The notes below the pieces were generated by a model. That model was given only the letters and a program-made list of their open reading frames with translations. It made no database searches and had not been told where the DNA came from. From positions 3,232,533 to 3,296,532 of the forward strand of contig CM056570.1 in assembly GCA_029721515.1 (NCBI GenBank): DNA of 64,000 nt, read 5' to 3'. Both the position numbers and the translations under genes were made by a program. How positions within the stretch are numbered: position 1 is the first letter of the stretch; each line of letters opens with the position of its first letter. Of the stretch, positions 1 through 12,349 are shown piece by piece. Source of the DNA: Synanceia verrucosa. Lineage: Eukaryota; Chordata; Actinopteri; Perciformes; Synanceiidae.

Positions 1-1440
1 CCCTCCCAGTCTTTCACTCAAACTTCTTTTCCAGTGATTTTCCTCCTCTCAGTCTGGTCTCCCACAGTAACTGCGTCCCCTCATATGCATTCCTATATGG
101 TGCGAGCTTTCCAACTGCAAATCAAATTAGAGTTCAACTCTGAAGTTTGTCAAACAATTCCTGATGTTCACACGTTGGTTTTTATCTGATTTCCGTGTGA
201 TGAGCTGGCTGTGTTCAGTAATGAGAGGACGTTCTCTGCTTCACGTTGAATCTCAGCGGTGATTTTCTGGTTATTCCAAGATGACGTGGCCGGACGAAGC
301 AGCTCTGTGTGTCGCCGTTGTTTCGGCCCTGCGAGGCGTCTATGTTGGCGTCTTTGTGTGTTCCACTGATAAAGCCACACTGCTTGTGTTCATGTTGTGT
401 GGTGATGCACGAGTGGCTGAACAACCAGGGGATGAATAAGCTGTGAAGGCCTGGTGTCAGCACCGACGGCCACCTCCAGTCCCTGTAGGAGCTTCTCGCC
501 TGATTGCCACCGGCGTTATTCTGTTCCCTTTGATTCAAAACCTTTGTCACCTGACAGCAGTTTGCAACTTCACTCCTCTTTTTCTTTTTAGGGGCCATAT
601 TGATTCAAAGAGGGCGGCAGATTCAGCTGGAACACACATGCGTGTCTTTTGCAGAACTGGATTATTTTGGAGAAGCTGGATTTTTTTTTTGTGAAGTGGT
701 AAATCATGAATTAAAGATGAGGCTGGAGTTTTGCTATCGCAGAGCGGCGCTGGCGCTGAATAACAAAAAGCTGGATCGCTTCAAATTTCTGCAAATGCCA
801 TTCACATCACATCCCACTGCATTTTACAAAAACTTGCTCTGGCCCTGTGTTTATATTGTTGAGCACTCAAAACCCTTAAAAAAAACCCTTAGTAAATAGA
901 ACAACAGGGACGAGCGTTATCATTAAAGGCAAACTGTCCACCACTTGCCGACATCCCTGCTGTTGTCACGGCAACCATGACCAGTGGCTCTATGGAAGGA
1001 CAGGAGAAGAAACAGACCATAAACCTAATTAAAGACAAAACGAACAAGACGTAAATAAAAAGGGGAGGGGGGGACTTGCATGCTGCCTTATTTACCCCCT
1101 CCACATCTTAACGCAAAGCTGAAAAGCACAACCAGAGAGTCATTCTCCACATAATGCGTCATCAGAGGGCGAGTGTGGGAGAATATTTCACGGATAATTG
1201 AGCCGCTGTGATGCCGGGCAACATCGCCGCCAAGGGAGAGATAGGCGAGGGCTCCGGAGGAGAACAATCAGGGAGGTTTAACAAGCTCTCTGTGGCTTCT
1301 TACATCAGTGTGATTAAACCATGTTGGTGGAACAGGAAGTGACTCTGAAGCTTCCAGGGATGAACGAGAGGCAGCAGGTTTTCTAAAAATTGCGTAATGC
1401 CTTACTTTACATAATTAGTTGCACTAGTTCCTTTTGATTT
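1..1440. other. Non-coding, no gene seen
   Basis: Short open frames here show no codon bias, domain or splice structure that I recognise. The stretch around 1130-1325 mixes CpG-containing sequence with ATAATTG-type and GATTAAA motifs and could be a conserved non-coding element. That is only an impression from composition. Confidence 0.5.
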
Positions 1441-1444
1441 ATAC

Positions 1445-1525
1445 TCTTTAATATCACAAAGCTGACAGGAAGTAGTGAACATCAGTCCAAACAGCACTTC
1501 ACAGTAAAACGCTTCACTTTTCTTT
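1445..1525 (-). repeat. Dispersed repeat, array-less copy of the minisatellite flank
   Basis: The reverse complement matches the segment that precedes both 51-bp minisatellite arrays (35240-35325 and 37494-37540), including TTCACTACTTCCTGTCAGCT. In this copy the match is followed by unrelated AT-rich sequence and no 51-bp units. It is therefore an array-free member of the same dispersed repeat. Confidence 0.6.
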
Positions 1526-1604
1526 AAAATAAACTGTGACTACATCTAAAGTTGCTATTCAGACTGTAAACGACGGAAAAGGAATAGGAAGTCTTGGTCC
1601 AGAA

Positions 1605-2000
1605 ACCTGCACTGGAAAAATGCTGATCTAAAAATAACTAAAAAATATTGCTTGAATTAAGCAAAACAAATCTGCCGGTGGAACGAGTGAAGATTTCTTG
1701 AAATATTTAAAATGTCTTAAAATAAGATTTAATAACTCTATTTTAGCTGTATTTGACTTGGATAGTAAGATTTTTGTCTCATATAAGCATAAATATATCA
1801 TGACATGTCAAAAAAGCTTATTTTATCTAAAATATTTCTCAAAACAAGATAATTTCAAGATATTCAAGATGCTCTGTCTTGAAACAAGGCCCTCCATCTG
1901 AGTGTAAATTTAGTTCTAAGTGATGTTGTCTGAAATTAAGTGCATACACATAATTTGACTAGAAATAAGACAAATATTCTTGGCAAGCTTTCGAGTGTTT
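1605..2000. repeat. Unclassified interspersed repeat (CTTGAAATA / CTTGGCAAG type)
   Basis: The sequence starts with CACTGGAAAAATG, contains many CTTGAAA, AAAACAAGA and TTATTTTA motifs, and ends near CTTGGCAAGCTTTCGAG. This resembles a common teleost interspersed repeat with internal CTTGAAATAAG-like periodicity. A related copy lies at 55640-56345. The class of element is not evident from this copy. Confidence 0.5.
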
Positions 2001-2595
2001 CCGGAACCCGAAACATAGTCAAGTCAGTATTATTTATATAGCCTACCCCAATATTATAAATCAGCCTCTGGCTTGAAATCTGAGCGGTACGACCCTCTGA
2101 GGGGAAAAGTCCCTTAAATACACATTTAATAAGGAGAACAGGCTTCATATTCAGATTAATATGTTTCAGGCGCCTCTCTGGAAAATGTAAAGTCTGTCCT
2201 CTATGATCTGGCTTTACGTATCCTCAGCTGAGAATGATCAGTTTAATTACGGTGACTTTGTCATTGTACAGATGTACATGATCAGCCTCGACAAAACGGT
2301 TTGTGAGAAAGCAAACAATTAGAAACAATACTCTATTGTAGGCTATTAAAATGAGGGACAGATGGCAAATGACAAAGCAAAAGGAATAACAATAAAATAT
2401 TGTTCAAACAAGAAAAGAAATGGGAATGAAAACAACACATGTCAGAGGGCTGATTGTCTGAGCAGACAAAACAATGAATCCATCTTTGAATGGATGAGAG
2501 GAACAATAAACACGAGGCATGAATTCTCTGAATGTATTTGTTTACTTTATCTTGTTCTCTACTTTATTTAGTGAACTTTTACAATGGAAACGATG
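2001..2595. other. Non-coding, nothing recognised
   Basis: AT-rich sequence with only short shadow frames. I see no repeat shared with other parts of the window and no gene. Confidence 0.5.
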
Positions 2596-2599
2596 TCAT

Positions 2600-3330
2600 T
2601 AATGTGTGTTACAGTGAGTGTCTTAAACCTGCCAGCAGGGGGCGACTCCTCTGGTTCTACATCAGTCTAATAGAAAATGATGCTCCTTCTCTCCTGATTT
2701 ATTCCCTCAGTAAACATCGTAAACATGAGTTTATGGTCTCAGTTTCTAGTTTTAAGTCTTCTTCAACACAGCCTGATGTTCATTTAGTAAATTATGGTTC
2801 ATTTAGAGTCAAACAGACCAGAAAGCAGAGGATGATTTAGGGCACGCTTCCTGCTGATTGACAGATTGTTACCACAGCATTAGAGTTTAACTTTAACCCT
2901 TTCACTGTGTGTTTTCAGATCATGAAAGTTGATATTAACATTTTAGCTGCCTAAAACGTCTTTTTCGGAGTTCTGGTGGCAAAAAACCAAGATGGTGACG
3001 GCCAAAATGCCAAACTTCAAAATGGCCTCAGGTCTGAGGTCTGAGGTCTCAGTGACAGTATACTGTCTACAGGTGAAGTGAATAACACTGATTATCTCTT
3101 CATCATAAGGCAACAAATGAACATTTTGCCCTCAAAGTTGATGTTAAAAGCAGGAAAAGTGTTCAAGCGTCAGGATTTGGTGGTCTGATCCAACAGGCCA
3201 GAGAAGTTAATGCTGCTTCTGATAGAAAGGACAGCACACCTTCAGGGGTCAGAGGTCACCAACACAATATTAGACAGGTGGTCATGATGTTATGTCTTTT
3301 CTGCAGAGCTGAGGCCTGATATCCAGAGGA
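2600..3330 (+). repeat. Dispersed repeat family B, longest copy
   Basis: Shares long stretches with the opposite strand at 28930-29350 and 12125-12345. These include the CAGCAGGGGGCGACTCCTC block, the AAACATGAGTTTATGGTCTCAG block and the end block ATTAGACAGGTGGTCATGAT. The three copies show it is a mobile or mobilised sequence. No coding frame or terminal repeat is visible, so its class stays open. Confidence 0.65.
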
Positions 3331-4071
3331 GATTAAAGAGCCACTCGGTCAAAGAGGCGAAAAGAGGAGGTGAGAAAAGCTGATGTTTTTAAGCATGGAT
3401 AATATCTCTGAGCTTTGGGAGGGAATCAATGCCAATCCCCCAATTTGCTTATAAGGGTTTGTTTCCACTGGATGCCTCGTACACTTAAATGCCTTGGGAT
3501 GTGATTTTAAAGAGGATCCTTGACATTTTGATTTTTTTGTTGGCTTCAGGCTGCAGACTCTCCCGACTGTGAGAAAGCACGCATTGGCCCTTATGTTTCT
3601 CCGTAATGTCTTTTTTGGACCGAGTTATTTATTTCCTACAGCCTGAGCTGTCCACTGAGAATCGGGCTGAACGGTGAACAAGCTGAGAAAAAGTTGGCCA
3701 CAACTGAAATGTTCATGCTCTTTGTCCGTCAACAGTCAGATAAGGTTCTGTACTTCCACGTTTCTCTCGCAATGTGATTTTCACGGACAATAGTTTTGCC
3801 TGGTGGGTACAAAATAAATGACAGGTTGATTGCAACCATTGAAAGCGTCCCAGTTTTCTGCAGCCCCTGATGAAAGACTGCAGGGTTTAACCACTAACTA
3901 TGAAAAATAATAGAGAACTGCATTTATCGCCGGGGTCAACGGTGAGCTCTGCTGCAATTTGAGATATTTCTGCTTATTTTCAATGTGCTCTATAATTAAC
4001 TATGACAAAGAACTGGCATGACTTTGAATTTCTTGTGTACCACTATTGATGATCAGCGTAGATTAAAGGGT
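3331..4071. other. Non-coding, nothing recognised
   Basis: No gene, no tandem repeat and no copy elsewhere in the window that I can see. Confidence 0.45.
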
Positions 4072-4079
4072 CAGTTCAC

Positions 4080-4702
4080 GAGGGCTGGGTATCACCACGT
4101 ACCTCACAATAACGATAATATCACGATACAGCGATAAGCTATATATTGCAAGAAATTTCAAGCACGATACATCACAATATCTGTGTCACTGAAGAAATTC
4201 ACAATTTACTGACTGCACTGAATAATATATATATGGCAATATATCAAGTTACAATATTGATTATTGATTTCTTAATATTGATTTTTTTTCCCCCCCAAAA
4301 ATTCATGTTTTGGGCTGATTACTCACATTTATGCAGTAACTTTGACAGCCCTAGTATATATGTTTATGAATGTATATATGTACTGTATATCTATGTGTTA
4401 ACAAAACACTTAGAATACAGTATATATGCATTTTTAATTTGCAGATAAACTATGTAGAATATCATAGAATATTGCAATATATCAATACATATCGCAATAC
4501 AGCAATAGGGTATCATATCGTGACTCAAGTATAGCGATAAATTGGGAAGTCCTTGCCAATACCCACCAATGATCTACAGGTATGTGTGTGTATATATATA
4601 TATATATATCTATATATATATATCTACGAACTTAAAATCTATATATATCAGAAGAAAAAGTATTAAGATATATTGCCATATTAATATTTTTTTTCAGCCC
4701 TA
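4080..4702. mobile_element. hAT-like non-autonomous element with perfect 8-bp TSD
   Basis: The 8-bp direct repeat CAGTTCAC flanks the element at 4072-4079 and 4703-4710. The element begins GAGGGCTGGGTATC and ends TTTCAGCCCTA, so its termini are short inverted repeats (AGGGCTG/CAGCCCT). An 8-bp target duplication with such termini is typical of the hAT superfamily. It encodes no transposase. The interior is composite: an inner GACAGCCCTAG at about 4340, a reversed GGGTGGGTA-type end near 4568, and a (TA)n tract at 4585-4625. One AP-1-like TGACTCA lies near 4522. Confidence 0.75.
4580..4625. repeat. (TG)n(TA)n microsatellite
   Basis: Dinucleotide tract inside the hAT-like element, interrupted by single C bases. 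Confidence 0.9.
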
Positions 4703-4710
4703 CAGTTCAC

Positions 4711-5980
4711 CCAAATACACAGTGTTTTCTCAGTGGAAATACTTTCTACTGAAGATATTATTTCTGTGAAAAACACAATTTCACTGTTTTGGGGGGGAGA
4801 TCCAAAAATCTGGACATCATTGATGGTTTAAAAAAAAAAAAAAAAGAGAATTTCTGCAAAGTAATACTTTGCTATTTTGGAAAACAATAGAGTTCTGTTC
4901 AAAAACTGAAGCACATGTCCCAAAACGATGAACAGAATAGACAGATATCTCTTTCACAGGATGAGGTAAAAGAGAAGAAATGGTGTAAAATGGTGTTGAC
5001 TGAACCTCACGTGAACTGAAAAAAACACTCCTGAGGAAACCATCAGTGTGAATGCTGCTGCCGCTTGTTGTCAGTCAGTCCATGACAACACACTGGGTCG
5101 AGGCGTCGACCGGGTGGGTGACTTCCTCCTCTTCAGGTTTCACAAGAAAAGGTCTCGGACCCTCGGTACCGGAGAAGCTCCCCTTCAAAGAAGCTCAATT
5201 TTCACTTTAAAATCCAGACATCCCATTCCCTCTCCTCCTTTTTCTCCTCCCGTGTCCATCGGGTTGTTCCCCCGGCCTGGACGAAAGGACGATTACACAA
5301 ATCTGTCACCCAGGAAATCCCGACACTTTATTTCCTCTCAGACAAAGAGCCAGTGATAGGTGATGAGTTTGTAGCTGCTGGGGGATTTGACAGACTCTGG
5401 GGGAATAATAAAGCAATTTCAGGCTGCCAGAGACGTCGGAGGAAGGAGAGGGAAAAACACACACGAGCAGATATAAATCACTCCTGTGATAGCTACAGTT
5501 TTTCGGTGGAGAAATGAGACAGTTAAATTGTACAGTGGGATGAGTGGCTTGACTGGAGTGTAACAGTGGTGTGGAAATTACACAGTGGACAAAAAAAGAT
5601 GTTTTGTAAAAGGCTGAACACTCAGAAAACCGGGTTTTATGATACACGGGTTTTGATAAACTGGTATTAGTTGACCAGTTACTGATGTTATCCAAAAAAT
5701 GACACTAAAAAATGAAAGCTAACAGAATCTATACAAATATCTTATTTATATAAGTATAAAATAATTACATATGGAGGGTTAAATACATACTGTATATTGT
5801 TTACTGTATTCTTTCATTCATTTGTCATTTATTTTGAAATGATCTTGTCAACGTATTCAAAACAGGAGTGGGAGGAAGTTTAATTAATAATAGACCAGCT
5901 GTGTCCATGTATGTTTTTTTCTTGCTTGAGAATTGCAAACAAAATATTTCCATAAACATAAACAATGTATTCTTACTCGA
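4711..5980. other. Non-coding, no gene seen
   Basis: The frames of 102 and 129 codons on opposite strands around 5050-5700 overlap without coding features. There is an A-rich run near 4831. The part from 5700 onward is very AT-rich. Confidence 0.45.
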
Positions 5981-6200
5981 AATAACCATTTGTTTGTTGT
6001 GAACATAAAAAATTATGGAAAGTATTTCCACCCAATTATAATACGCTCATTTAAATTAATTACACAATGTAAAGTTATTGCACATCATGTTAAAATAACA
6101 TTACTTAATGATGTTCAACTATTAAACATGACTATATATGGCAGAAGCTACATGTTACACTTAGATTAAAGTAGCAGACACCTAATCTGACTTTTTTGAG
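5981..6200 (+). repeat. Dispersed repeat family C, internally deleted copy
   Basis: Matches the two ends of the longer copy at 21391-22062. The left part has ATTATGGAAAGTATTTCCAC and the right part has AACATTACTTAATGATGTT. About 430 bp present in the long copy are missing here, and the junction falls in AAATTAAT-like sequence common to both sides. No coding capacity is visible. Confidence 0.7.
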
Positions 6201-7447
6201 TTGCCTATATTTTAATGTCATGTAAGAGAAATATACAATTTTAAATACCGTCATTACTTTATAGCAATAGACTTATTTAATTACAGCAGCACACACAAAG
6301 TACACAATATATGTACTGTGTATGAAAATAAAATACAAAATATAGCATGTAATTGGAAATAAAATTCATTTGTTCATGTTTAATTGTACAATTACAGTTT
6401 AACTGTATCATTTTGTCAATGTATGTAGTTGTATACACTTTAGATATATAATGCATAAAATACACCTTTCTAGGAACACAGAATATGTGTGTTATTTGTG
6501 TATTTTTGTGAGTGAAGTTAATAACATTTCCTGATAGAAACATACCAGTGCATAAGCTATTGCCTCATGGCACATATTGTAGGGAGTGAAGGCAGCAGTT
6601 GTTGTGCATGCAGATAATACAACAGGGGCATCCTTACGTGAAGATATCACCAAAAAAAAACTCAACATAACAAAACATGAGGTAATTATTATAAACGACT
6701 GCAGGAATAAATCCAAGAATTTATGTCACAGATCCAGAGCTTTTTGGAAACGCAGTCTCATGGTGATATTTCATGATGACAGCAGCCACTACTACGAACC
6801 GCCCCGGACGCTTTCCATGTCGTTTTCTCCCCTGACATCCCACCAATCATTAACTGTCACATTACCAACATCCAGCAGAATAAAAGAGTGTTCTTTTCAT
6901 CACAGTTTCACCCGAGTTCACCTCAAACTGCCTAAATTACCCGTTGCGTGGCACGCCGGGCCAACGGAGGCGACAACTCTTCCCCTTGTTTGATTACAGA
7001 AATTGTTATGGTAATGAGCGCCTTTCAAAGACAGCACCTTATGGCCTTTGCACTCCAGGTGCATCAAACTCCTTCAAGAGCCGTCTTTAATGGCAAAGCA
7101 GACCGCATAATCAACGGCAGGTTGACATTTAAAACGCAAAAGCTGGAGCGCAGTGTCTGTGTGTGTCCACCGGGTAAGTGGAGGATGCTGGGAAATGATC
7201 TTAAAGCAGCATCCTGGTAAAGTGACTTCCTGTTTTTAGGCAGAAAACTGATTGAGAACAAAGAAAGTTCTTCTTTTAATGACAGGAAGTGATGCAGCTT
7301 CATGGACTGAGGAGAGGCTGCATCCTGATTTCTATGCAACGTAGGTTTGTGCTTATAAATTGGAGGACGCACGGGGATTGAATGGTTTGATTAAGAGTGG
7401 TGCGGTGAGTAAACCTCACACAAACACACATAAACAAACCAAACCTT

Positions 7448-7478
<31 letters not shown>

Positions 7479-8220
7479 GTATATAGCCTCACGCCTCACC
7501 ACACAGCACAGCGCTTTGGTTCAACAACTCCCTCTGTGGGGAACGAGGGAGGCTGCTTCCACCCAGCCAGCCATTGGAAACTCATTATTACAGTACTAAG
7601 TGATGGATCATTTCCAAATGATCTCCACGTACACCTCAACAATTAAACCACCAGCGAGGCAATTACAGATGAGCAATATAGCAGCGGGACACTGATATAT
7701 TGCCGGGCTTTAACCTTTGGGCCAGCGGACAGATTACACATATTAAGCCACAGCGTTATTGGACCTATAAAAATAATTGTGCAGCCATATCAGCCCACAT
7801 AACTGCAGAGTGGCCATTCTTCCTGCTGGAGGACTACTGGTGTGGAAGTGGTGTAAAGGGAGAGGAAATCACTGAATGCATCCTTTTGTATTCTGGCAAC
7901 ATTTAGCTGTTGTCCATCAAGTGCATAAACTCACCAAAATGACTTTTCTCTGGTAATATTCACACCTTCCATCCATCATTTCGGTCCTGCAACTGTGAAT
8001 CATAAAATGTTGAGCAGATGTTCATGGTGCCCAGAAGAGATAATAACTAGTAAATAATGTTGAAAAAAGTCAAGAAATAATTATATTCTGACAAAAACGT
8101 CACCATACTATTCAACTGCCATCATATATCATGTCAAAAAAGCCTTAAGTCATAATATGTTGAACAAATTCAGAAAAAAAATTCAATAGTACTGATAGGA
8201 TTTTTTATGATGCTTCTTCT
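6201..8220. other. Non-coding; microsatellite and possible regulatory stretch
   Basis: No gene recognised. A (CA)n run lies at about 7447-7476. The segment 6930-7120 contains GATTACAGAAATTGTTATGG and GGTAATGAGCGC and looks denser in possible homeodomain motifs than its surroundings. This is a weak candidate for a conserved non-coding element. Confidence 0.4.
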
Positions 8221-8640
8221 CTTATGTTGTATATATGATACCTTAGTTATTCTCTTATGTTGTATATACGATGCCTTAGTTATTCTCTTATGTTGTATAT
8301 ACGATGCCTTAGTTATTCTCTTATGTTGTATATACGACGCCTTAGTCTCTTATGTTGTATATACGATACCTTAGTTATTCTCTTATGTTGTATATACGAT
8401 ACCTTAGTTATTCACTTATGTTGTATATACGATACCTTAGTTATTCTCTTATGTTATATATATGATGCCTTAGTTATTCTCTTATGTTATATATATGATG
8501 CCTTAGTTATTCTCTTATGTTATATATATGATACCTTAGTTATTCTCTTATGTTATATATATGATACCTTAGTTATTCACTTATGTTGTATATGATGCCT
8601 TATTCTCTTATGTTGTGTATATGATGCCTTAGTTATTCTC
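8221..8640 (+). repeat. 33-bp minisatellite, about 13 units
   Basis: Tandem copies of a 33-bp unit with core GATACCTTAGTTATTCTCTT. Two units are shortened to 28 bp. Early units carry GTATATACG while later ones carry ATATATATG, so the array has two sequence blocks. Since 33 is a multiple of three, a meaningless open frame of 112 codons runs through it. It directly abuts a LINE 3' tail. Confidence 0.95.
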
Positions 8641-8786
8641 TTTTTTTCCACTTCGTTGTTTTTCTACTGATGTTCTTATTTCTTAGTTTATATAGGCTCT
8701 ACTTGGAATGTTGCTCTATCCACTTTGTTGTTGTAACAATATGATTTTCCCCGTCTGTCGGACGAATAAAGGATTATCTTATTTCT
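8641..8786 (+). mobile_element. LINE 3' tail (L2-like)
   Basis: Contains the fish LINE end signature: TTGTTGTAACAATATGA, then TTTCCCC, then GACGAATAAAGGATTATCTT. Only the 3'-terminal part is present, consistent with 5' truncation during retrotransposition. The 33-bp array immediately upstream may have grown from the LINE 3' UTR or at its truncation point. Confidence 0.65.
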
Positions 8787-10117
8787 GATTATTATGTTCT
8801 CCAACAATCAAAAGTCAGATCCATTTTCCTCCACGGAGACAAACGTGGGCTCGCCATTGGCAAAACGTAACTTACAGTTTATTTCTTGTGACACTAAAAT
8901 TTGTAGTCAAACTCACATAAAGCTGTCAGCTGAAACTCGAGGCGACAAGACGACGGGAGAGAAATCAGTCTGAACTGGGCGGATAAGCGACGAAGAAAAA
9001 AACAAAGAGAAACGAACTGAAAGAGGAAAGATGGAAATAAAGTGACAAGTTTTTTTCCACAGTAATGAGGACAGATTAAAGCTTGTCTTTAATTAACTGC
9101 TTCTATAAACTGGAGTCATGAGTTTGACAGCAGCTCCTCCTGTCTCCATCTTCTTTACAGCACTCCTCCTCTTTTTCTAGCGACTGATGCTTCATTAAAA
9201 ACACCCACATGTGTGCTCTGTTACTGGAAACATCGAGGAATATATATAAAAAGCAATATTTCAAATACCCAGAGAACACGTGGGAATGTCAGTTATTTAA
9301 CCCTTACTCCTTGTTCTCAGTTACATCACCGTAAAAAAGTGTGTTTTACTTAGATAACATTCCCCGGTCTTTTATAGACTGGTGCGACTTTGTTCGCAGC
9401 CAAAAGGAGAGATAATTAAAACATGAATGCTGTTCATTTTGAAAGACAGCGACATCATAAAACATCTTCATGCATTTGCTCGTAGAAATGGCGCACGTCC
9501 GACTTTTTCACACACATTTTTCCGGAGAATTCTTTTGTTTCGTTAAGATTATTCCAATCAGTTTCTCCAGGCCGATCATTAAAGTTTAATTCCATTTAAT
9601 TTTCGTGAAATCCAGCGACGCGAGGGGCCACAATCTAGACTGGAGAATGGAGCAAGAAATTAACATTTACCAGAAAATGACAAACTTTTTAATTGTGAGA
9701 ATCGCAGAGGCCGTGTCAGTTCTGCACTAAACTTTAAAAGCAATTCTTAAAATAAACACAAAGAAGTGACAGGAAGTGACACGTGGCATCGTTTTGATGG
9801 AATAATTGCAGATTATTATGTTTGACAAATGCTGAAATATGTGAAGAGCAGAGCGAGTCTTAGACAATAGTAAAGATGATGCAAAACTAAAAATGTGGAT
9901 TCTGCTGAAGCCAGTCACATAAATACAGCAGAGTATGCTTTTATTTTGTGTGATAATACTATATCTGTCTTTTATTATATATAAACTATTAACCTCTTAA
10001 CAATCTGGCACCTGTGTTTGATCTTCCAGACGTCAGCCTCAGCTCTACTTTGAGTTTCGTGATAATTTGCAAATATTAGGTTGCTGTCAAGCTGAGCAAA
10101 GAGCAGAAAGAAAAAAA
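8787..10117. other. Non-coding; possible conserved element at 9400-9680
   Basis: No gene seen. Between 9400 and 9680 the sequence has GATAATTAAAAC, GATCATTAAAG and AATTCCATTTAATTTTCG embedded in CpG-containing sequence. Such a mix is often seen in vertebrate developmental enhancers. Comparative data would be needed to support it. Confidence 0.4.
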
Positions 10118-10524
10118 CAATGAGTGCCAGCTGATTTAAAAAAACAGAAAGTGCCTTGTTCCAGCGTTTTTGTCCATTTTCAGTCATATTTCTAGACCCA
10201 CAGAATATTTTGTACTATGTCTCTGAAAACACTGAATAGCTCAAATAAAAGAAGAGACTCTCTATTTCATCATGAAAAAAAAAAAGTTTGTTTTTATCTT
10301 ATTCCATTCTTGTTTTATCAGAGGTAGAGTAGAGGACACTTTCACCAAAATCATCACTTTTTCTCCAGATTCTGTTTGTTTTGCTCTCTAATCTCGATCG
10401 TCTCCACTTCCTGTTTTGATCTCTGTGGTGTATACCGTCTCGGGAGACCGTGATAAGTGACCCGCCAAAAAAAACATACTTTGACGTCGAAATACAGTAT
10501 GTCAGTATGTCGTCAACGAGTTAA
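10118..10524 (-). mobile_element. TTAA MITE (piggyBac-like), copy 1
   Basis: Reverse-oriented copy of the window's main MITE. The left edge reads ATGAGTGCCAGCTG and the right edge CGAGTTAAC, so the TTAA side is kept on the right only. The interior includes the conserved segment ATCTCGATCGTCTCCACTTC. It has a small internal divergence around 10440-10500. Confidence 0.8.
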
Positions 10525-11300
10525 CATGCAGACTTTAGCAATCAGCACAAAGCTCCACCATGTATAAAACAAAACATTTCACCATCTGCGTCCAAACCAC
10601 AACACTACAAATACAACAGAAATGAAGACATGGCTAATTTAGTTTATCTCCAATGTTCATTATTTATTTTTAATTATTGTATCGGTGTGTGGCGTATTTT
10701 GAGTAACAGCTGCTCTCACGTAACCCTGAAAGATCAGTTATGTGATTTATAATCTCAATTTCTCTGATCCACTTTGTCCTTTTTGTGCTTTTAAATGGAA
10801 GAACCATCATTTCAGCTGTTTTTCCATGTACTGTATTTATCAGCCTGGTCGAGCTGGAAAAATGACTGGTAATAGTTTTGGATGTACAAGCATGCCAGAA
10901 AAATAACCTCTGCAAACACAGATAATGAGAGCCAAGCGATTGATTTCAGCTCTGTGGGAGCGCATTGATTTCTATCTGTGAGTGAGAGGACTGAAGGGGG
11001 TTAAAGGGACGGTGGATGGGAAACAGGGTCAGACACCAATAAATGAGTGAGGAGCTGCACCACCATCGCATCATTTTTTATTTGTTGATCCATGTCTAAC
11101 GGTCATAGCTTCTTCCTGCAAACACTGTATCTTCTGAACGGCTGGTTAAACCATTTTACACTCCGTCGGCATCCAGCCAACTATTTACATGTATGTGAAG
11201 GAAAGATTATTATTATGATGTGTCTGAGCGTAAATATTTAATATGTTCAGATGTAGACAATATTACATTCCACAATATATTCAGGCCTGCGTATTAAATA
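10525..11300. other. Non-coding, nothing recognised
   Basis: Only short shadow frames. No shared repeat was seen. Confidence 0.45.
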
Positions 11301-11302
11301 TT

Positions 11303-11912
11303 AGGAGTGTCCTGATCCGATATTAATATCGGATATCAGTTCCATAACAGCAGTCTTCTAATTCTAATTTATTTTCCATTCATTCTACTCAATTGTAGAA
11401 TATTCTTATGTTAAAGTTAAACGAGTGGTTATTTCTGCACTTTAAAAATATATAATTTTGTATTTTTATTGAATTTATTTAGGTTATTTTTCAGCCTCTT
11501 CTAACTTCTTTTATTCAATTGTAGAATATTCTTATGCTAAAGTTAAACGAGTGGTTATTTTTGCACTTCAAAAATATATAATTTTGTATTTTTATTGAAT
11601 TTATTTAGGTTATTTTTCAGCCTCTTCTAATTTCTTTTTCTTTTTTAAAGAATATTCTTATGTTTAAGGTTAAATTAATGTAATCCATTGGTTAATAATA
11701 AATGGGTCAGTTTGTCTCAGACCTACTGTTGCTGACTATTGTTCTCTGTTTGACTAATATCTCTTGATAAAGGTCTTTTCTAACATTCAATACTACAAAA
11801 TAAGTCATAAAAGTATCTATGATTCTTGCTGATATCGTATTGGATCGATGTTGGTATCAGCCAATAATCAAGGCTGCGATATCAGTATGGTATCAGAAGT
11901 AAAAAAGTCGGT
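11303..11912. mobile_element. Family D DNA element with internal tandem repeat
   Basis: Begins TAGGAGTGTCCTGATCC, followed by the 16-bp palindrome CCGATATTAATATCGG. It ends GTCGGTACATCCCCTA, so the termini are imperfect inverted repeats. The middle (about 11385-11655) holds two full units and part of a third of about 126 bp, each containing CAATTGTAGAATATTCTTATG. It is related to 19619-20584 with the interior in the opposite orientation. No transposase is present; hAT-like is my best guess. Confidence 0.6.
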
Positions 11913-12124
11913 ACATCCCCTATGTGTATGTGAAAAGACATTTTAGCCAAAAAGTGCTTTTTCTTGGAAAGTTGTCCACAATACTGCAGCTAACTGTGCT
12001 CTTATCTTAAGACTATTTGGGTCCAGCGATGCTTTGAGTTATGTTTGGAAGAAGACAGAATCCAGTCATCATCTTGATTTTTTTTTGGCACCAGAATGGA
12101 AGAAGAGAAGAGAGTTGAGCTACA

Positions 12125-12345
12125 TTGAGCGGTCATAACATTATGACCACCTGTCTAATACTGTCATGGTCAAACTGGACCAGCCTAATGTGAAGGGTTA
12201 ACTGCCCACCCCACCCTGCTTTATGGTCTCCTTGACTTAACTGAACCATAATTCATTAAATGAACATCTTGTTGTAGTGAAGAAGACTTGAAACTAGAGA
12301 CTGAGACTATAAACTCATGTTTACAATGTTTACTCATAGACATCT
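12125..12345 (-). repeat. Dispersed repeat family B, partial copy
   Basis: Starts ATTATGACCACCTGTCTAAT, the reverse complement of the end of 2600-3330. It continues through AACTCATGTTTACAATGTTT. Internal parts are missing compared with the longest copy. Confidence 0.65.
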
Positions 12346-12349
12346 CTAC

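Noticed and set aside
8257..8595. 112-codon open frame of MLYIRCLSYSL-like repeats
   Set aside because: Product of the 33-bp minisatellite, not a protein.
8221..8640. CRISPR-like regular repeat spacing
   Set aside because: Units are contiguous with no spacers, and the window is vertebrate DNA.
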